NCBI RefSeq assembly: GCF_024756255.1
Contig: NZ_JANUHB010000002.1
Span: 868,001-932,000, forward strand
DNA from: Massilia agilis
Lineage (GTDB): Bacteria; Pseudomonadota; Gammaproteobacteria; Burkholderiales; Burkholderiaceae_D
Direction: 5' to 3'
DNA: 64,000 nt
A program made the position numbers and the translations under genes. Shown one piece after another: positions 1 to 10,032 of the stretch. The notes under the pieces were generated by a model, which saw only the letters and a list, made by a program, of their open reading frames with translations, searched no databases and was not told where the DNA came from. Position 1 is the first letter of the stretch. Each line of letters opens with the position of its first letter.

Positions 1-138
1 CACCCGGAGCTGACCGTGCGCTACCGCCACTGCATCGTTGCGTACAGCACGCACACGGCCGGCAACAACATCTCGGAAAACGACTTCATCTGCGCCGCCA
101 GGGCCAACCGGATCTACGACGAGCGGGCCACGGCATGA
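1..138 (+). CDS. 4a-hydroxytetrahydrobiopterin dehydratase, C-terminal part (window-truncated)
   Basis: Only the last 45 codons are present; the gene runs in from the left edge. The readable tail ([20 protein letters not shown], then a SENDFICAA block) matches the end of pterin-4a-carbinolamine dehydratases (PCD/DCoH), small cytoplasmic enzymes that dehydrate 4a-hydroxytetrahydropterin during pterin-cofactor recycling. The stop codon TGA at 136-138 overlaps the rsgA ATG at 135-137, so the two genes are probably cotranscribed and translationally coupled. The family call rests on the SENDFICAA block and is fairly secure. The N-terminal catalytic His motif lies outside the window. Confidence 0.75.
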   Translation, partial: HPELTVRYRHCIVAYSTHTAGNNISENDFICAARANRIYDERATA

Positions 139-1025
139 AGGAACTGCTCGGCACCATCGTCGCGGCGCACGGCCGCCATTACGTGGCCGACGTCGACGGC
201 CGCATCCTGCAGTGCGTCACGCGCGGGAAAAAGACCAACGTGGCGGTCGGCGACATCGTCCACCTGAAACAAACCTCGGAAAACCAGGCGGTGATCGAAA
301 AGATCGACGAGCGCAAGACCTTGCTCTACCGCTCGGACCAGTACAAGTCCAAGCTGCTGGCCGCCAACGTGACGCGCCTGTTCATCGTCGTGGCCACCGA
401 ACCCGGTTTCGCGGACGACCTGGTCTCGCGCGCGCTGGTGGCGGCGGAAAGCGCGGGCGTGCAGGCCCACCTCATCCTGAACAAGACCGACGTCGAGGAA
501 CTGCTGCCGCGGGCGCGCGAGCGCGCCGGGGTCTATGCCAGGCTGGGCTATCCGGTGCACGAGGTGTCGGCCAAGCGCGAGCCGCAGCGCACCGTCGAGA
601 TCCTGGCGCCCCTGCTGGCGGGCGAATCGTCGATCTTCATCGGCCAGTCCGGCATGGGCAAGTCCTCGCTGGTGAACCTGCTGGTACCGGAGGCCGACGC
701 CGCCGTGCGCGAGATCTCGGAAGCGCTCGACACCGGCAAGCACACCACCACCTTCACCCGGCTGTACAAACTGCCCGGCGGCGGCGCGATCATCGACTCG
801 CCCGGCTTCCAGGAATTCGGCCTGTACCACCTGACCGAGGGCATGCTCGAGCGCGCCTTCGTCGAATTCGCGCCCTACCTAGGGGGATGCAAGTTTTACA
901 ACTGCCACCACCTGGCCGAGCCGCAGTGCGCGGTGCTGCAGGCAGTCGAGGATGGCCAGATCGCGCCCATGCGCCACGCGCTGTACGCTCAGCTCGTGCA
1001 CGAATCGTCGCAGACGTTGTATTAA
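135..1025 (+). CDS. rsgA: Ribosome small-subunit-dependent GTPase RsgA
   Basis: A 296-residue circularly permuted GTPase that helps late 30S-subunit maturation and releases assembly factors in a ribosome-stimulated GTPase cycle. Domains in order: an N-terminal OB-fold (about 1-65), a GTPase core with NKTD (G4) placed before the P-loop GQSGMGKSS (about 170-178) and DSPGF (G3, about 222), and a C-terminal zinc-binding segment starting near residue 252 ([14 protein letters not shown], a C-x4-C-x-H-x5-C pattern). G4 preceding G1 is the diagnostic permuted order. Length is normal for the family. The start overlaps the upstream stop by 4 nt. No defect seen. Confidence 0.96.
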   Translation: MKELLGTIVAAHGRHYVADVDGRILQCVTRGKKTNVAVGDIVHLKQTSENQAVIEKIDERKTLLYRSDQYKSKLLAANVTRLFIVVATEPGFADDLVSRALVAAESAGVQAHLILNKTDVEELLPRARERAGVYARLGYPVHEVSAKREPQRTVEILAPLLAGESSIFIGQSGMGKSSLVNLLVPEADAAVREISEALDTGKHTTTFTRLYKLPGGGAIIDSPGFQEFGLYHLTEGMLERAFVEFAPYLGGCKFYNCHHLAEPQCAVLQAVEDGQIAPMRHALYAQLVHESSQTLY

Positions 1026-1093
1026 CGACCTGTATAGACAAGAGAATCGGCGCCCCCGCGGAACCGCTTTCCCTAAGGGCAAGCAAAACCCCC

Positions 1094-1099
1094 TATAAT
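1094..1099 (+). promoter_or_regulatory. Probable -10 element for argF
   Basis: A perfect TATAAT lies 29 nt upstream of the argF ATG in the 103-nt gap after rsgA. No good -35 hexamer is visible 16-18 nt upstream (CCCTAA or similar), so the promoter is weak or activator-dependent. A start near 1106 would give a leader of roughly 23 nt. No clear Shine-Dalgarno precedes the ATG. Confidence 0.45.
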
Positions 1100-1128
1100 C
1101 GAAGGTCGAACGTACTACAAGTTACGCT

Positions 1129-2055
1129 ATGCCAGGCAATAAACCCATCAAGCACTTCCTGCAGTTCTCCGATTTCAGCCGCGACGAATACGAGTACCTG
1201 ATCGAGCGCGCCACGGTCATCAAGCGCAAATTCAAGAACTACGAGGTGTACCACCCGCTGGTCGACCGCACGCTGGTGATGGTGTTCGAGAAGAGCTCGA
1301 CGCGCACGCGCCTGTCGTTCGAGGCCGGCATGCACCAGCTGGGCGGCGCCGCGATCTACCTGAACACGCGCGACAGCCAGCTTGGCCGCGGCGAGCCGAT
1401 CGAGGACGCCGGCCAGGTCATGAGCCGCATGTGCGACATCATCATGGTGCGCACCTTCGGCCAGGACATCATCGAGCGCTTCGCCGCCTACTCGCGCGTG
1501 CCGGTGATTAATGGCCTGACCAACGAGCACCACCCGTGCCAGGTGCTGGCCGACATCTTCACCTTCCACGAGCACCGCGGCTCGATCGCCGGCAAGACCG
1601 TGGCCTGGATCGGCGACGCCAACAACATGCTGTATTCGTGGCTGCAGGCAGCCGAAGTGTTCGGCTTCCACCTGAACGTGGCCACGGCAAAAGGCTACGA
1701 ACTGGACCCGAAACTGGTCTCGACCTCCCGCTACACCCTGTTCGACAACCCGTCCGACGCCTGCGAAGGTGCGCACCTGGTCAACACCGACGTGTGGACC
1801 AGCATGGGCTACGAGAAGGAGAATGCCGAGCGCATGAAGGCCTTCGACGGCTTCATCGTGGACGCGGCCAAGATGGCGCGCGCCGCGCCCGACGCGCTGT
1901 TCATGCACTGCCTGCCCGCCCACCGCGGCGAGGAAGTGGCGGCCGAAGTCATCGACGGCCCGCAGTCGGTGGTCTGGGACGAAGCCGAGAACCGCCTGCA
2001 CGTGCAGAAGGCGCTGATCGAATACCTGCTGCTTGGCCGGATCGAAGACAAATAA
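1129..2055 (+). CDS. argF: Ornithine carbamoyltransferase
   Basis: A 308-residue anabolic transcarbamylase that makes citrulline from ornithine and carbamoyl phosphate in arginine biosynthesis (cytoplasmic trimer). Carbamoyl-phosphate-binding SSTRTR lies at about residues 56-61, HPCQ at about 134-137 and the ornithine-side HCLPAHRGEEV at about 260-270; all are canonical. Length is typical. argG, the next enzyme of the pathway, starts 120 nt downstream on the same strand, so the two steps from ornithine to argininosuccinate are adjacent. The ATG at 1129 is the only reasonable start. Confidence 0.97.
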   Translation: MPGNKPIKHFLQFSDFSRDEYEYLIERATVIKRKFKNYEVYHPLVDRTLVMVFEKSSTRTRLSFEAGMHQLGGAAIYLNTRDSQLGRGEPIEDAGQVMSRMCDIIMVRTFGQDIIERFAAYSRVPVINGLTNEHHPCQVLADIFTFHEHRGSIAGKTVAWIGDANNMLYSWLQAAEVFGFHLNVATAKGYELDPKLVSTSRYTLFDNPSDACEGAHLVNTDVWTSMGYEKENAERMKAFDGFIVDAAKMARAAPDALFMHCLPAHRGEEVAAEVIDGPQSVVWDEAENRLHVQKALIEYLLLGRIEDK

Positions 2056-2175
2056 TTTATACTGTTCACCCACACTGAAGCTTGATCGTCGGCCCTCGCC
2101 GCCCGCATTCGCGCAGGCGGCGGACCAAAAGGGCCGGCTGACCATTTGATACTTACCTCCTCACCTGGAACTCCC

Positions 2176-3408
<1,233 letters not shown>

Positions 3409-3420
3409 GCCTCGGCAGCC

Positions 3421-3451
3421 CTAAAAAAACCGCCTGCGGGCGGTTTTTTTT
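3421..3451 (+). terminator. Rho-independent terminator of argG
   Basis: Perfect 7-bp stem AACCGCC (3428-3434), loop TGCG, GGCGGTT (3439-3445), followed by T residues to 3451 and preceded by a run of A. The A-stem-T arrangement could also work in reverse, but no minus-strand gene converges here. Confidence 0.9.
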
Positions 3452-3572
3452 CGTCCGCGATTCCGCGCTCCCACCGCAGCCGCACGTCGCGCCCTTGCAA
3501 CGGCACGACGTGTCCAAACTTCGCACCGCAAACAAAAACCGTTGACTTTATGTTCGATTAAGCTTAGCTTGT

Positions 3573-3601
3573 CTGTATCGTTTTACTGTAACGATACAGA
3601 A
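3573..3601. promoter_or_regulatory. LacI-type operator 1 upstream of the TonB receptor gene
   Basis: CTGTATCGTT (3573-3582) and its exact reverse complement AACGATACAG (3590-3599) flank a 7-nt spacer. The stretch 3584-3601, TACTGTAACGATACAGAA, also reads as an 18-bp near-palindrome centred on CG, typical of LacI/GalR-family operators. The arrangement offers two overlapping, oppositely oriented AACGATACAG boxes. A TTGACT -35-like hexamer at 3542-3547 would put a transcription start close to this site, so repression by occlusion is plausible. The LacI-family gene at 6186 is the obvious candidate regulator (inference). Confidence 0.65.
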
Positions 3602-3665
3602 ACGTAGTGATCAGACCCCCACCGGCGTCTTTTCGGCTACGCGCGCGCCAGCAAAATTTTTTTCG

Positions 3666-3693
3666 CGATTTACTGAAACGATACAGTAAATCG
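3666..3693. promoter_or_regulatory. LacI-type operator 2 upstream of the TonB receptor gene
   Basis: CGATTTACTG (3666-3675) and CAGTAAATCG (3684-3693) form a perfect 10-bp inverted repeat. Its core, TACTGAAACGATACAGTA (3671-3688), is an 18-bp near-palindrome centred on CG that shares ACTGWAACGATACAG with operator 1. The centre-to-centre distance between the sites is about 87 bp. The site ends 35 nt before the receptor start, so bound protein would lie in the leader. Confidence 0.65.
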
Positions 3694-3730
3694 TAGCAGT
3701 TCCGATAAAATATAAAATCAAGGAGACATG

Positions 3731-6160
3731 ATGACTGGTAAAAATAGTCCGGGCATGCCGCGCATCGGCCGCCTGCGCCCCATCGCATCCGCTGCCGCCC
3801 TGCTGCTGGTCGGCGGCTACTCGCCTGCGCAAGCCCAGCAACAAGACGCGACCGCGACCGACCAGCCCAAGCTGGAAACGGTGGTGGTCTCGGCCAACCG
3901 CCGCATCGAAAAGCTGGAAGACGTACCGGCCTCGATCACGGTGCTGGGCGAGGAAACCATGCAGCGCAATAACGTGCGCGAGTTCGTGGACATCGTCAAC
4001 CTGTCCCCTGCTCTGTCGGTATCGGTGGGCACCCAGGTCGGCACCAACAGCATCAACATGCGCGGCATCGGCACCACCTCCAACAACCTGGGCATCGAGG
4101 GCGACGTCGCCATCATCGTGGACGACCTGCCGTATTCCCAGGCGCAGCAGGCATTCAAGGACATGTCGGACATGGCGCGGGTCGAGGTGCTGAAAGGCCC
4201 GCAATCGACGCTGTTCGGCAAGAGCTCCATCGCCGGCGCGGTGGTCATGTCCACCAAGCCGATCGGCGCCGGGCCGATGAAGACCCGCGTCAGCGTCTAC
4301 GACACCAGCGACCACGAATACCGCGTCAACGCCTCGCTCAGCGGGCGCCTGACCGACACCGTGGGCCTGCGCCTGTTCGCCGCCAAGACCAACTTCCCGG
4401 GCCTGCTGCACAACCTGACCAACGACAGCATGCAGAACGGTTCGGGCAGCAAGACCTTCCTGGCCAAGCTGTCGTGGCAGCTCACGCCCGACCTCGACGT
4501 GCTGCTCTCGCCGCACTTCGACCACTCGCTCTCGACCGGCAATACGCCGGCCGTCACCTACATCGACCCGGGTGTGGGCTACCTGTTCAACAAGAACTAC
4601 ACGGCGCTGTCCAACACCGCGGTGCTGCGCGACATTCACATCAGCCGCTGGAACCGCGAGATCCGCAACGATTCGCCATCGGGACTGGAGTCCACTGACC
4701 GCGGGCTGGGCTTGCGCGTGAATTACGCCTTCCCGGGCGACTCGCCGCTGGCCGGCCATTCGCTGACCTCGATCACCTCGCTGGACAACAACCTGTCGAA
4801 CGACTTCCGCGACAACGACAACATCGACCTGATCTCGACCTTTTACCAGGTCGACGCCAGCGGCAAGCCTTCCGGCATCGCCGACCCGCCGGAAATCAAC
4901 GGCACCACCGACAGCAAGACCTCGACCCAGGAGCTGCGCCTGACTTCGCCGGACGGCAAGCCGTTCCGCTACATCGTCGGGCTGTGGGCCGCGCGCAATA
5001 CGGTGTACCGCACCTACTACCGCGGCAACCCGTTCGTGAAGGAGACCAACTTCACGAACTACGACACCAACTCGGGCAGCCTGACGCACGCCGTCTACGC
5101 CAACAGCAACTGGGACTTCGCCGACAACCAGAGCCTGACGGCCGGCGTGCGTTTCAACCGCGAGTCGAACGACTATTCGTTCCACACGATCGACAGCCTG
5201 TCGTCCACCGCGCCGACCAACAAGCACACCGGCGAGTACTACTACGTGGCGCCGCAGCACAAGGAAAACGCGGTCACCGGCAAGGTCGGCTACACCTACC
5301 ACTTCACGCCCGACGTGATGGTGTACGGCACCGCCTCCACCGGCAGCAAGGGCGTCGCCTACGACATGACCAGCGGCGCGAACAATCCCAACGTGTTCGC
5401 CCACCTGCCGCTGGCGTCCGAAAAGGCCAACAGCTACGAGGCCGGCTTCAAGGCCAACCTGCTGAACAACCGCGCAACGATCAACGCGGCGATCTTCCAG
5501 ACGCGCTTTCGCGACTACCAGACCTCGGCCACCGAGCGCTTCTCGGACGGCAGCCAGGCCAGCGTGTTGTACAGCATCCCGTCGATCCAGACGCGCGGCT
5601 TCGAGGCCGACACCCAGCTCCTGGTGGCGCGCGCGCTGCTGCTGAACGCGAACCTGGCTTACACCCGCGCCACCGTGCGTTCGTGGGACCAGGGCCCCTG
5701 CTACAGCGGCGCCACCGACTGCACGATCCCGAACCGGCTGGTGCCGGGCGCCTTCCTGCGTGACGCCAGCGGCGGCACCATGCCCAACGCGCCGAAATGG
5801 AAGCTGAGCATGGGCGGCGAATACACGCTGCCGCAGTTCGCCGCGCTGCCGTACGCTACCGCGATCAACGCCCAGTGGCGCACGCAGTCAACGGTGATGG
5901 GCGCGATCAGCCAGGACCCGAGCCTGCGCCGCCCCGGCTACGGCATCTTCGACCTGGGCGCCTCGGTCAGCGGCGGCAAGGGCAAGTGGAAACTCGCGTT
6001 CGGTGCGAAGAACCTGTTCGACCACCACTACGCTTCCGGCAACGTCGGCTCCTTCCTGAACTTCAAGCGGGCCAGCGGCGGCGATGTCAAATCCTACGGG
6101 TGGCAACCTGCCCGTGACGCGTTCCGATACACCTACGTCCGCCTGGACGTGGGGTTCTGA
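3731..6160 (+). CDS. TonB-dependent outer-membrane receptor of the polysaccharide-utilisation locus
   Basis: An 809-residue outer-membrane transporter. A signal peptide (hydrophobic core ASAAALLLVGGYSPAQA) is followed by a TonB-box-like stretch near LETVVVSANRR, a plug domain (about 55-170, with RGIGTTSNN and VEVLKGPQSTLFGKSS) and a large beta-barrel ending in a terminal aromatic residue (YVRLDVGF). AAGGAG at 3720-3725 better suits ATG 3731 than the overlapping ATG 3728. It heads a run of sugar-acid genes with LacI-type operators just upstream, so it probably imports uronate oligosaccharides into the periplasm using TonB energy. The substrate is inferred from neighbours; the sequence alone fits any TonB receptor, including siderophore types. 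Confidence 0.88.
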   Translation: MTGKNSPGMPRIGRLRPIASAAALLLVGGYSPAQAQQQDATATDQPKLETVVVSANRRIEKLEDVPASITVLGEETMQRNNVREFVDIVNLSPALSVSVGTQVGTNSINMRGIGTTSNNLGIEGDVAIIVDDLPYSQAQQAFKDMSDMARVEVLKGPQSTLFGKSSIAGAVVMSTKPIGAGPMKTRVSVYDTSDHEYRVNASLSGRLTDTVGLRLFAAKTNFPGLLHNLTNDSMQNGSGSKTFLAKLSWQLTPDLDVLLSPHFDHSLSTGNTPAVTYIDPGVGYLFNKNYTALSNTAVLRDIHISRWNREIRNDSPSGLESTDRGLGLRVNYAFPGDSPLAGHSLTSITSLDNNLSNDFRDNDNIDLISTFYQVDASGKPSGIADPPEINGTTDSKTSTQELRLTSPDGKPFRYIVGLWAARNTVYRTYYRGNPFVKETNFTNYDTNSGSLTHAVYANSNWDFADNQSLTAGVRFNRESNDYSFHTIDSLSSTAPTNKHTGEYYYVAPQHKENAVTGKVGYTYHFTPDVMVYGTASTGSKGVAYDMTSGANNPNVFAHLPLASEKANSYEAGFKANLLNNRATINAAIFQTRFRDYQTSATERFSDGSQASVLYSIPSIQTRGFEADTQLLVARALLLNANLAYTRATVRSWDQGPCYSGATDCTIPNRLVPGAFLRDASGGTMPNAPKWKLSMGGEYTLPQFAALPYATAINAQWRTQSTVMGAISQDPSLRRPGYGIFDLGASVSGGKGKWKLAFGAKNLFDHHYASGNVGSFLNFKRASGGDVKSYGWQPARDAFRYTYVRLDVGF

Positions 6161-6185
6161 GCGCGCGATCTTTAACAAGGAAATC

Positions 6186-7226
6186 ATGAGCGAACCGAAA
6201 ATTCAGGACGTAGCAAGGCTGGCCGGGGTATCGACCACCAGCATTTCGAATTTTCTGAACAACCGCATGGAGCAGATGCGGCCGGCCACCCAGCGCAAGA
6301 TCCAGCAGGCGATCGAGCAGCTGGGCTACCGTCCCAACAGCGCCGCGCGCCAGCTGAAAACGGGCGTCGCTTCCATGGTCGGGCTGCTGGTGCCGTCGCT
6401 GGCCAACCAGTTCTTCGGTTCGCTCGCCAGCGCGGTGGAAAAGGCGGCCGCCCGCCACCACTGCCACGTGATGACCTTCAGTACCTTTCGCGATCCGGAC
6501 CGCGAGCGCGCCGTGATGGCGGACCTGCTGTCCTACGGCGCGCAAGGCATCATCACCGGTTCGGCGCTGAACGACACCGAGCACCTGGTGGCGATGACCG
6601 CGCGCTGCCCGGTGGTGGCGTTCGACATCAAGCGCTCCGACGACAGCCACGAGCGCATCACCACCATCTCGATCGACAACGTGGCGGCGACCACCAAGGC
6701 GGTCGAGCACCTGGCGGCGCTGGGCCACCGCTCGGTGGCGCTGGTCACGCCGCCGCCCTACACGCTCAACCGGCTGGACCGGCTGACCGGTTTCCAGCAG
6801 GCGGTGGCGGCGGCCGGCATCACCGGCGAGCTGGTGATCGTGGACGCCAGCGAGGCGCCGAGCGATCCGCACGGCGACACCCAGCTGTTCGACCTGGGAA
6901 ACAAGGCGGCGGCCAAGCTGCTGGCGGCGCCTTCCCGGCCGACGGCGGCGGTGGCCATCAACGACATGATGGCCATTGGCCTGGGCGTGGGCCTGAAGCA
7001 GCTCGGCCTGCATCTGCCAAGGGACTTTTCGCTGATCGGCATCGACGACATCTTCTTCTCCGCCGCGCACGACCCGGCGCTGACCACGCTGCGCCAGCCG
7101 ATCCAGGCGATGGCCGACGCGGCGGTCCAGCGCATCCTTGCGCCGGGCGCGGCCGACACGGTCGGCAGCGAGTTGTTCGCGCCGGAGCTGATCGTCAGGG
7201 CGTCCACCGCGGCGCCACCGCAATGA
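6186..7226 (+). CDS. LacI-family transcriptional regulator of the uronate locus
   Basis: A 346-residue regulator. The N-terminal helix-turn-helix (IQDVARLAGVSTTSISNFLN, about 5-24) and hinge region (RPNSAARQLKTG) are followed by a periplasmic-binding-protein-like effector domain. I start at ATG 6186 (MSEPK), with AAGGAA a few nt upstream; a longer upstream reading would overlap the receptor gene. It follows the receptor by 25 nt and precedes the reductase by 35 nt, so it is inside the operon it likely controls. Predicted operators lie at 3573-3601 and 3666-3693. The inducer is probably a uronate breakdown product such as KDG or its precursor; this is inference. Confidence 0.9.
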   Translation: MSEPKIQDVARLAGVSTTSISNFLNNRMEQMRPATQRKIQQAIEQLGYRPNSAARQLKTGVASMVGLLVPSLANQFFGSLASAVEKAAARHHCHVMTFSTFRDPDRERAVMADLLSYGAQGIITGSALNDTEHLVAMTARCPVVAFDIKRSDDSHERITTISIDNVAATTKAVEHLAALGHRSVALVTPPPYTLNRLDRLTGFQQAVAAAGITGELVIVDASEAPSDPHGDTQLFDLGNKAAAKLLAAPSRPTAAVAINDMMAIGLGVGLKQLGLHLPRDFSLIGIDDIFFSAAHDPALTTLRQPIQAMADAAVQRILAPGAADTVGSELFAPELIVRASTAAPPQ

Positions 7227-7261
7227 ACAACCAACCACTCAACCAGAAAAAAGAGACAGCT

Positions 7262-8017
7262 ATGGAACTTATCGGAAAACGTGCACTTGTGATGGGTGGC
7301 GCATCGGGCATCGGCAAAGCCAGCTCCCTGGCGCTGGCGCAGGCCGGCGCAGACGTGGTGCTGACCTATTGGAGCAGCGCCGACGAAGCGCGGCAAGTGG
7401 TGGCCGACATCCGCGCCATGGGCCGCCGCGCCCAGGCCATCAAGGCCGACCTGGGCGACCCGGCCGTGGCCGAGCAGGTGTTCGCGGAAGCGGAAGGCGC
7501 GATCGGCGAGATCGACATCCTGTTCGCCAACATCGGCGGCCTGATCCAGCGCAGCCGCGTGGCCGAGATGCCGCTGTCGCTCTGGAACGAGGCCATGAAC
7601 CTGAACCTGACCAGCACCTTCCTGATCTGCCAGGCTGCGCTCAAGCGCATGGAGCCGCGCAAGCGCGGCACCATCGTCACCATGTCCTCGCTGGCCGCGT
7701 TCGATGGCGGCGGCCCCGGCTCGGCGCACTACGCCGCATCCAAGGCGGCGGTGGCCACCTTCACCGGCGCGCTGGCCAAGGAGGTCGGGCCGCTGGGCAT
7801 CCGCGTCAACGGCGTTGCACCGGGCCTGATCGCCACCCGCTTCCACGATACCTTCAACACCCCGGAAAACCGCAAGGCCATCGCCGAGCGCACCCCCGCG
7901 CGCCGCGAGGGCCAGCCTGAAGACGTGGCCAACGTCGTCGTCTTCCTGGCGTCCGAGCGGGCCGCCTTCCTCGCCGGGGAAATCATCCAGGTCAACGGCG
8001 GCCTGGGCCTGTACTGA
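7262..8017 (+). CDS. SDR-family oxidoreductase, probable uronate (DEH-type) reductase
   Basis: A 251-residue classical short-chain dehydrogenase. The cofactor loop is GGASGIGKA (about 11-19); the catalytic Ser is near 141 and Tyr-x3-Lys is YAASK near 156-160. The usual NNAG is replaced by ANIGG. The C-terminus (GEIIQVNGGLGLY) is typical. I start at ATG 7262 (MELIGK); an in-frame ATG at 7223 would add 13 polar residues and overlap the lacI stop. Between two lyases and a KDG kinase, the expected job is reducing 4-deoxy-5-hexoseulose uronate to KDG. That substrate is contextual; the family has many others. Confidence 0.82.
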   Translation: MELIGKRALVMGGASGIGKASSLALAQAGADVVLTYWSSADEARQVVADIRAMGRRAQAIKADLGDPAVAEQVFAEAEGAIGEIDILFANIGGLIQRSRVAEMPLSLWNEAMNLNLTSTFLICQAALKRMEPRKRGTIVTMSSLAAFDGGGPGSAHYAASKAAVATFTGALAKEVGPLGIRVNGVAPGLIATRFHDTFNTPENRKAIAERTPARREGQPEDVANVVVFLASERAAFLAGEIIQVNGGLGLY

Positions 8018-8037
8018 TCCAAGCGGAGCCCTACTCC

Positions 8038-10032
8038 ATGAATGAACATCTGACACGGCGCCGCTTCCTCGGCGCCGCAGCCCTCGCCTTGCCCGCGTTT
8101 TCCGGCAGCGGCGCCTTTGCGCAGGATGCGCGCGAATCGCTGGGCACCATGCAAGGCAAGGCCATGTCCGGCCCGCACCCGCTGGAAACGCTGATGAAGG
8201 CGCATCCCGCCACCTTGCGCGACGAGCTGCGCGGCGTGCACCCGCGCGTCTACACCACCAAGGCCGGACTGGAGCAGCTGCGCCAGCGCGCGCGGGGCAG
8301 CCACCGCGCGCAATGGCAGAAGGCCCTGGCGGGATTGACCGCCTTGCGCGATGATCCCGCTCCCGCTCCGGCACAGAAGCGCCGCGCGCAGAACAACACG
8401 GCAATCGGCATCATGGGCGCGGCGCTGGCCTGGCAGATCGAGGGCGATGCGCGCTACCTGGAGGCCGCCAGGCGCTACATGGACGCGGCGGTCAGCTACC
8501 AGGTCTGGGGCTACACCTACAGCAAGCCTGACATCGACCTGGCCGCCGGCCACCTGCTGTACGGCCTGGGCGCCGCCTACGACCTGCTGTACGACGCGCT
8601 GGGCGAGGAAGAACGCAAGCGCTACCGCGACAAGCTGGTGCGCCAGGCGACGATCCTTGCCAATCACTTCATGCCCAAGGCAGGCAAGTCCTACTCGTAC
8701 AGCCAGAACCACTGCTTCATCCCGGTCGCGGGCCTGGCGGTGGCGGCCTATGCGCTGTGGGACGAGGTGCCGGAGGCCGCCGGCTGGGCCGCACTGTCGC
8801 GCGCCATCTTCAGCCGGGTGCTCGACGTGGCGTCACCGGACGGCTATTTCTACGAAGGCGTGGAGTACTGGATCTTCTCGATGCCGTGGATTGTCCACGC
8901 GCTGGATGCCTTTGCCCATGCGGCGGGCGACGACATGTACGACACGCCGGCCCTGCGCAAGGCGCACCTGTACATCGCCCATTCGCTCACGCCAAACGGC
9001 CAGGACGTGTTCGATTTCGGCGACGTGTTCGAAGGCCCGGTCACGCGCTCGCGCACGGGCGAAGAGCCAGCGCGCACCCACCCCGGCGGCAAGCTCAATT
9101 CCAATTACAACCTGCTGTACCGGCTGGCCGCGCGCTTCAGCAACCCGGAAGCGCAAGGCATCGCCGACTGGATGGCTTCACTTGGCCATGTGTGCGCGGA
9201 AGACTTCTGGACCTTGCTGTGGCGCGACCCGGCGCTGCGCAGCACGCCGATGTCGGCGATGAAGCCCTACCACCATTTCGACGACCTGGGCACGGTGTAC
9301 TGGCGCAGCGACTGGACCGACAAGGCCACCGCCTTCGCCTTTCGCGCCGGACCGCCGGAAGGCCACCATGTCGCCACGATCCTGCCCAAGCTGCCGGACT
9401 GGCACCTGGAAATGGGCCACTCGCATCCCGATGCCGGCAGCTTCATCCTGTACGGCGGCGGCACCTACCTGACCGGGCCGATGGGCTACGCGGGCATCCC
9501 GAGCACCAGGCTGAATAATGCGCCGCTCATCGACGACAAGGGCCAGGCCAACGAAGGCGGCGGGCATGACGCCTTCCGCGACTATCCGTATGCGCGGCTG
9601 GACAGCATTCGCATCACCGAGGCCAGGCTGGGACGCGACCGCGCCGACATCACGGCCGAACTGGCGGGCGCCTACAAGCCCGAACTGGGCGTGGAAAAGC
9701 TGCAGCGCCGCTTCAGCTACGCCAACAAGGCCTGGACCGTGCACGACACGCTGGTCGCCGGCAAGCCGGTGGCGCTGACCGCGCAGGTGCACGGCGACCG
9801 TGCGATCCACAAGACCGGCGAGCACCGCTTCGTTGTCGAAGGCGAGCCGGCCTCGCTGAAGGTGCAGGTGCAAGCCGCCGCGCTGCAGGCCGACATCGTT
9901 CCCGGCGTGGTGATCGCGGCCGGTCCTCCGGGCCACGTGGACCAGGGCCCGCGTGAAGAGCGCGGCACGGTGCTGCGGCTCTCGCTCCCACCCGGCAAGC
10001 GGGCCAGCCTGACCACCAGGATGTGGTTCTGA
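8038..10032 (+). CDS. Heparinase II/III-fold polysaccharide lyase, Tat-exported
   Basis: A 664-residue enzyme with a twin-arginine-type signal (TRRRFLGAAALALPAF, then AFAQ). An alpha/alpha-toroid domain (about 60-380) carries QNHCFIPVAG and a GYFYEGVEYWIF segment. A C-terminal beta-sandwich of the heparinase II/III type holds HSHPDAGSFILYGGGTYLTG near residue 461. Candidate catalytic His and Tyr sit in these blocks. The fold is that of PL15/PL17/PL21-type lyases that cleave uronate polymers by beta-elimination. I cannot fix the PL family or substrate (alginate oligomers, glucuronan or a glycosaminoglycan). Tat export suggests a periplasmic enzyme acting on imported oligosaccharides. The stop TGA directly abuts the kdgK ATG. 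Confidence 0.82.
   Translation: MNEHLTRRRFLGAAALALPAFSGSGAFAQDARESLGTMQGKAMSGPHPLETLMKAHPATLRDELRGVHPRVYTTKAGLEQLRQRARGSHRAQWQKALAGLTALRDDPAPAPAQKRRAQNNTAIGIMGAALAWQIEGDARYLEAARRYMDAAVSYQVWGYTYSKPDIDLAAGHLLYGLGAAYDLLYDALGEEERKRYRDKLVRQATILANHFMPKAGKSYSYSQNHCFIPVAGLAVAAYALWDEVPEAAGWAALSRAIFSRVLDVASPDGYFYEGVEYWIFSMPWIVHALDAFAHAAGDDMYDTPALRKAHLYIAHSLTPNGQDVFDFGDVFEGPVTRSRTGEEPARTHPGGKLNSNYNLLYRLAARFSNPEAQGIADWMASLGHVCAEDFWTLLWRDPALRSTPMSAMKPYHHFDDLGTVYWRSDWTDKATAFAFRAGPPEGHHVATILPKLPDWHLEMGHSHPDAGSFILYGGGTYLTGPMGYAGIPSTRLNNAPLIDDKGQANEGGGHDAFRDYPYARLDSIRITEARLGRDRADITAELAGAYKPELGVEKLQRRFSYANKAWTVHDTLVAGKPVALTAQVHGDRAIHKTGEHRFVVEGEPASLKVQVQAAALQADIVPGVVIAAGPPGHVDQGPREERGTVLRLSLPPGKRASLTTRMWF

Noticed and set aside
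114..830. Large antisense ORFs throughout the window
   Set aside because: High GC makes long open frames opposite real genes; they overlap genes with recognised families and carry no motifs of their own.
2146..2175. Earlier TTG start for argG
   Set aside because: Adds ten residues before the conserved MSDIKK start and has no ribosome-binding site; ATG 2176 fits the family.
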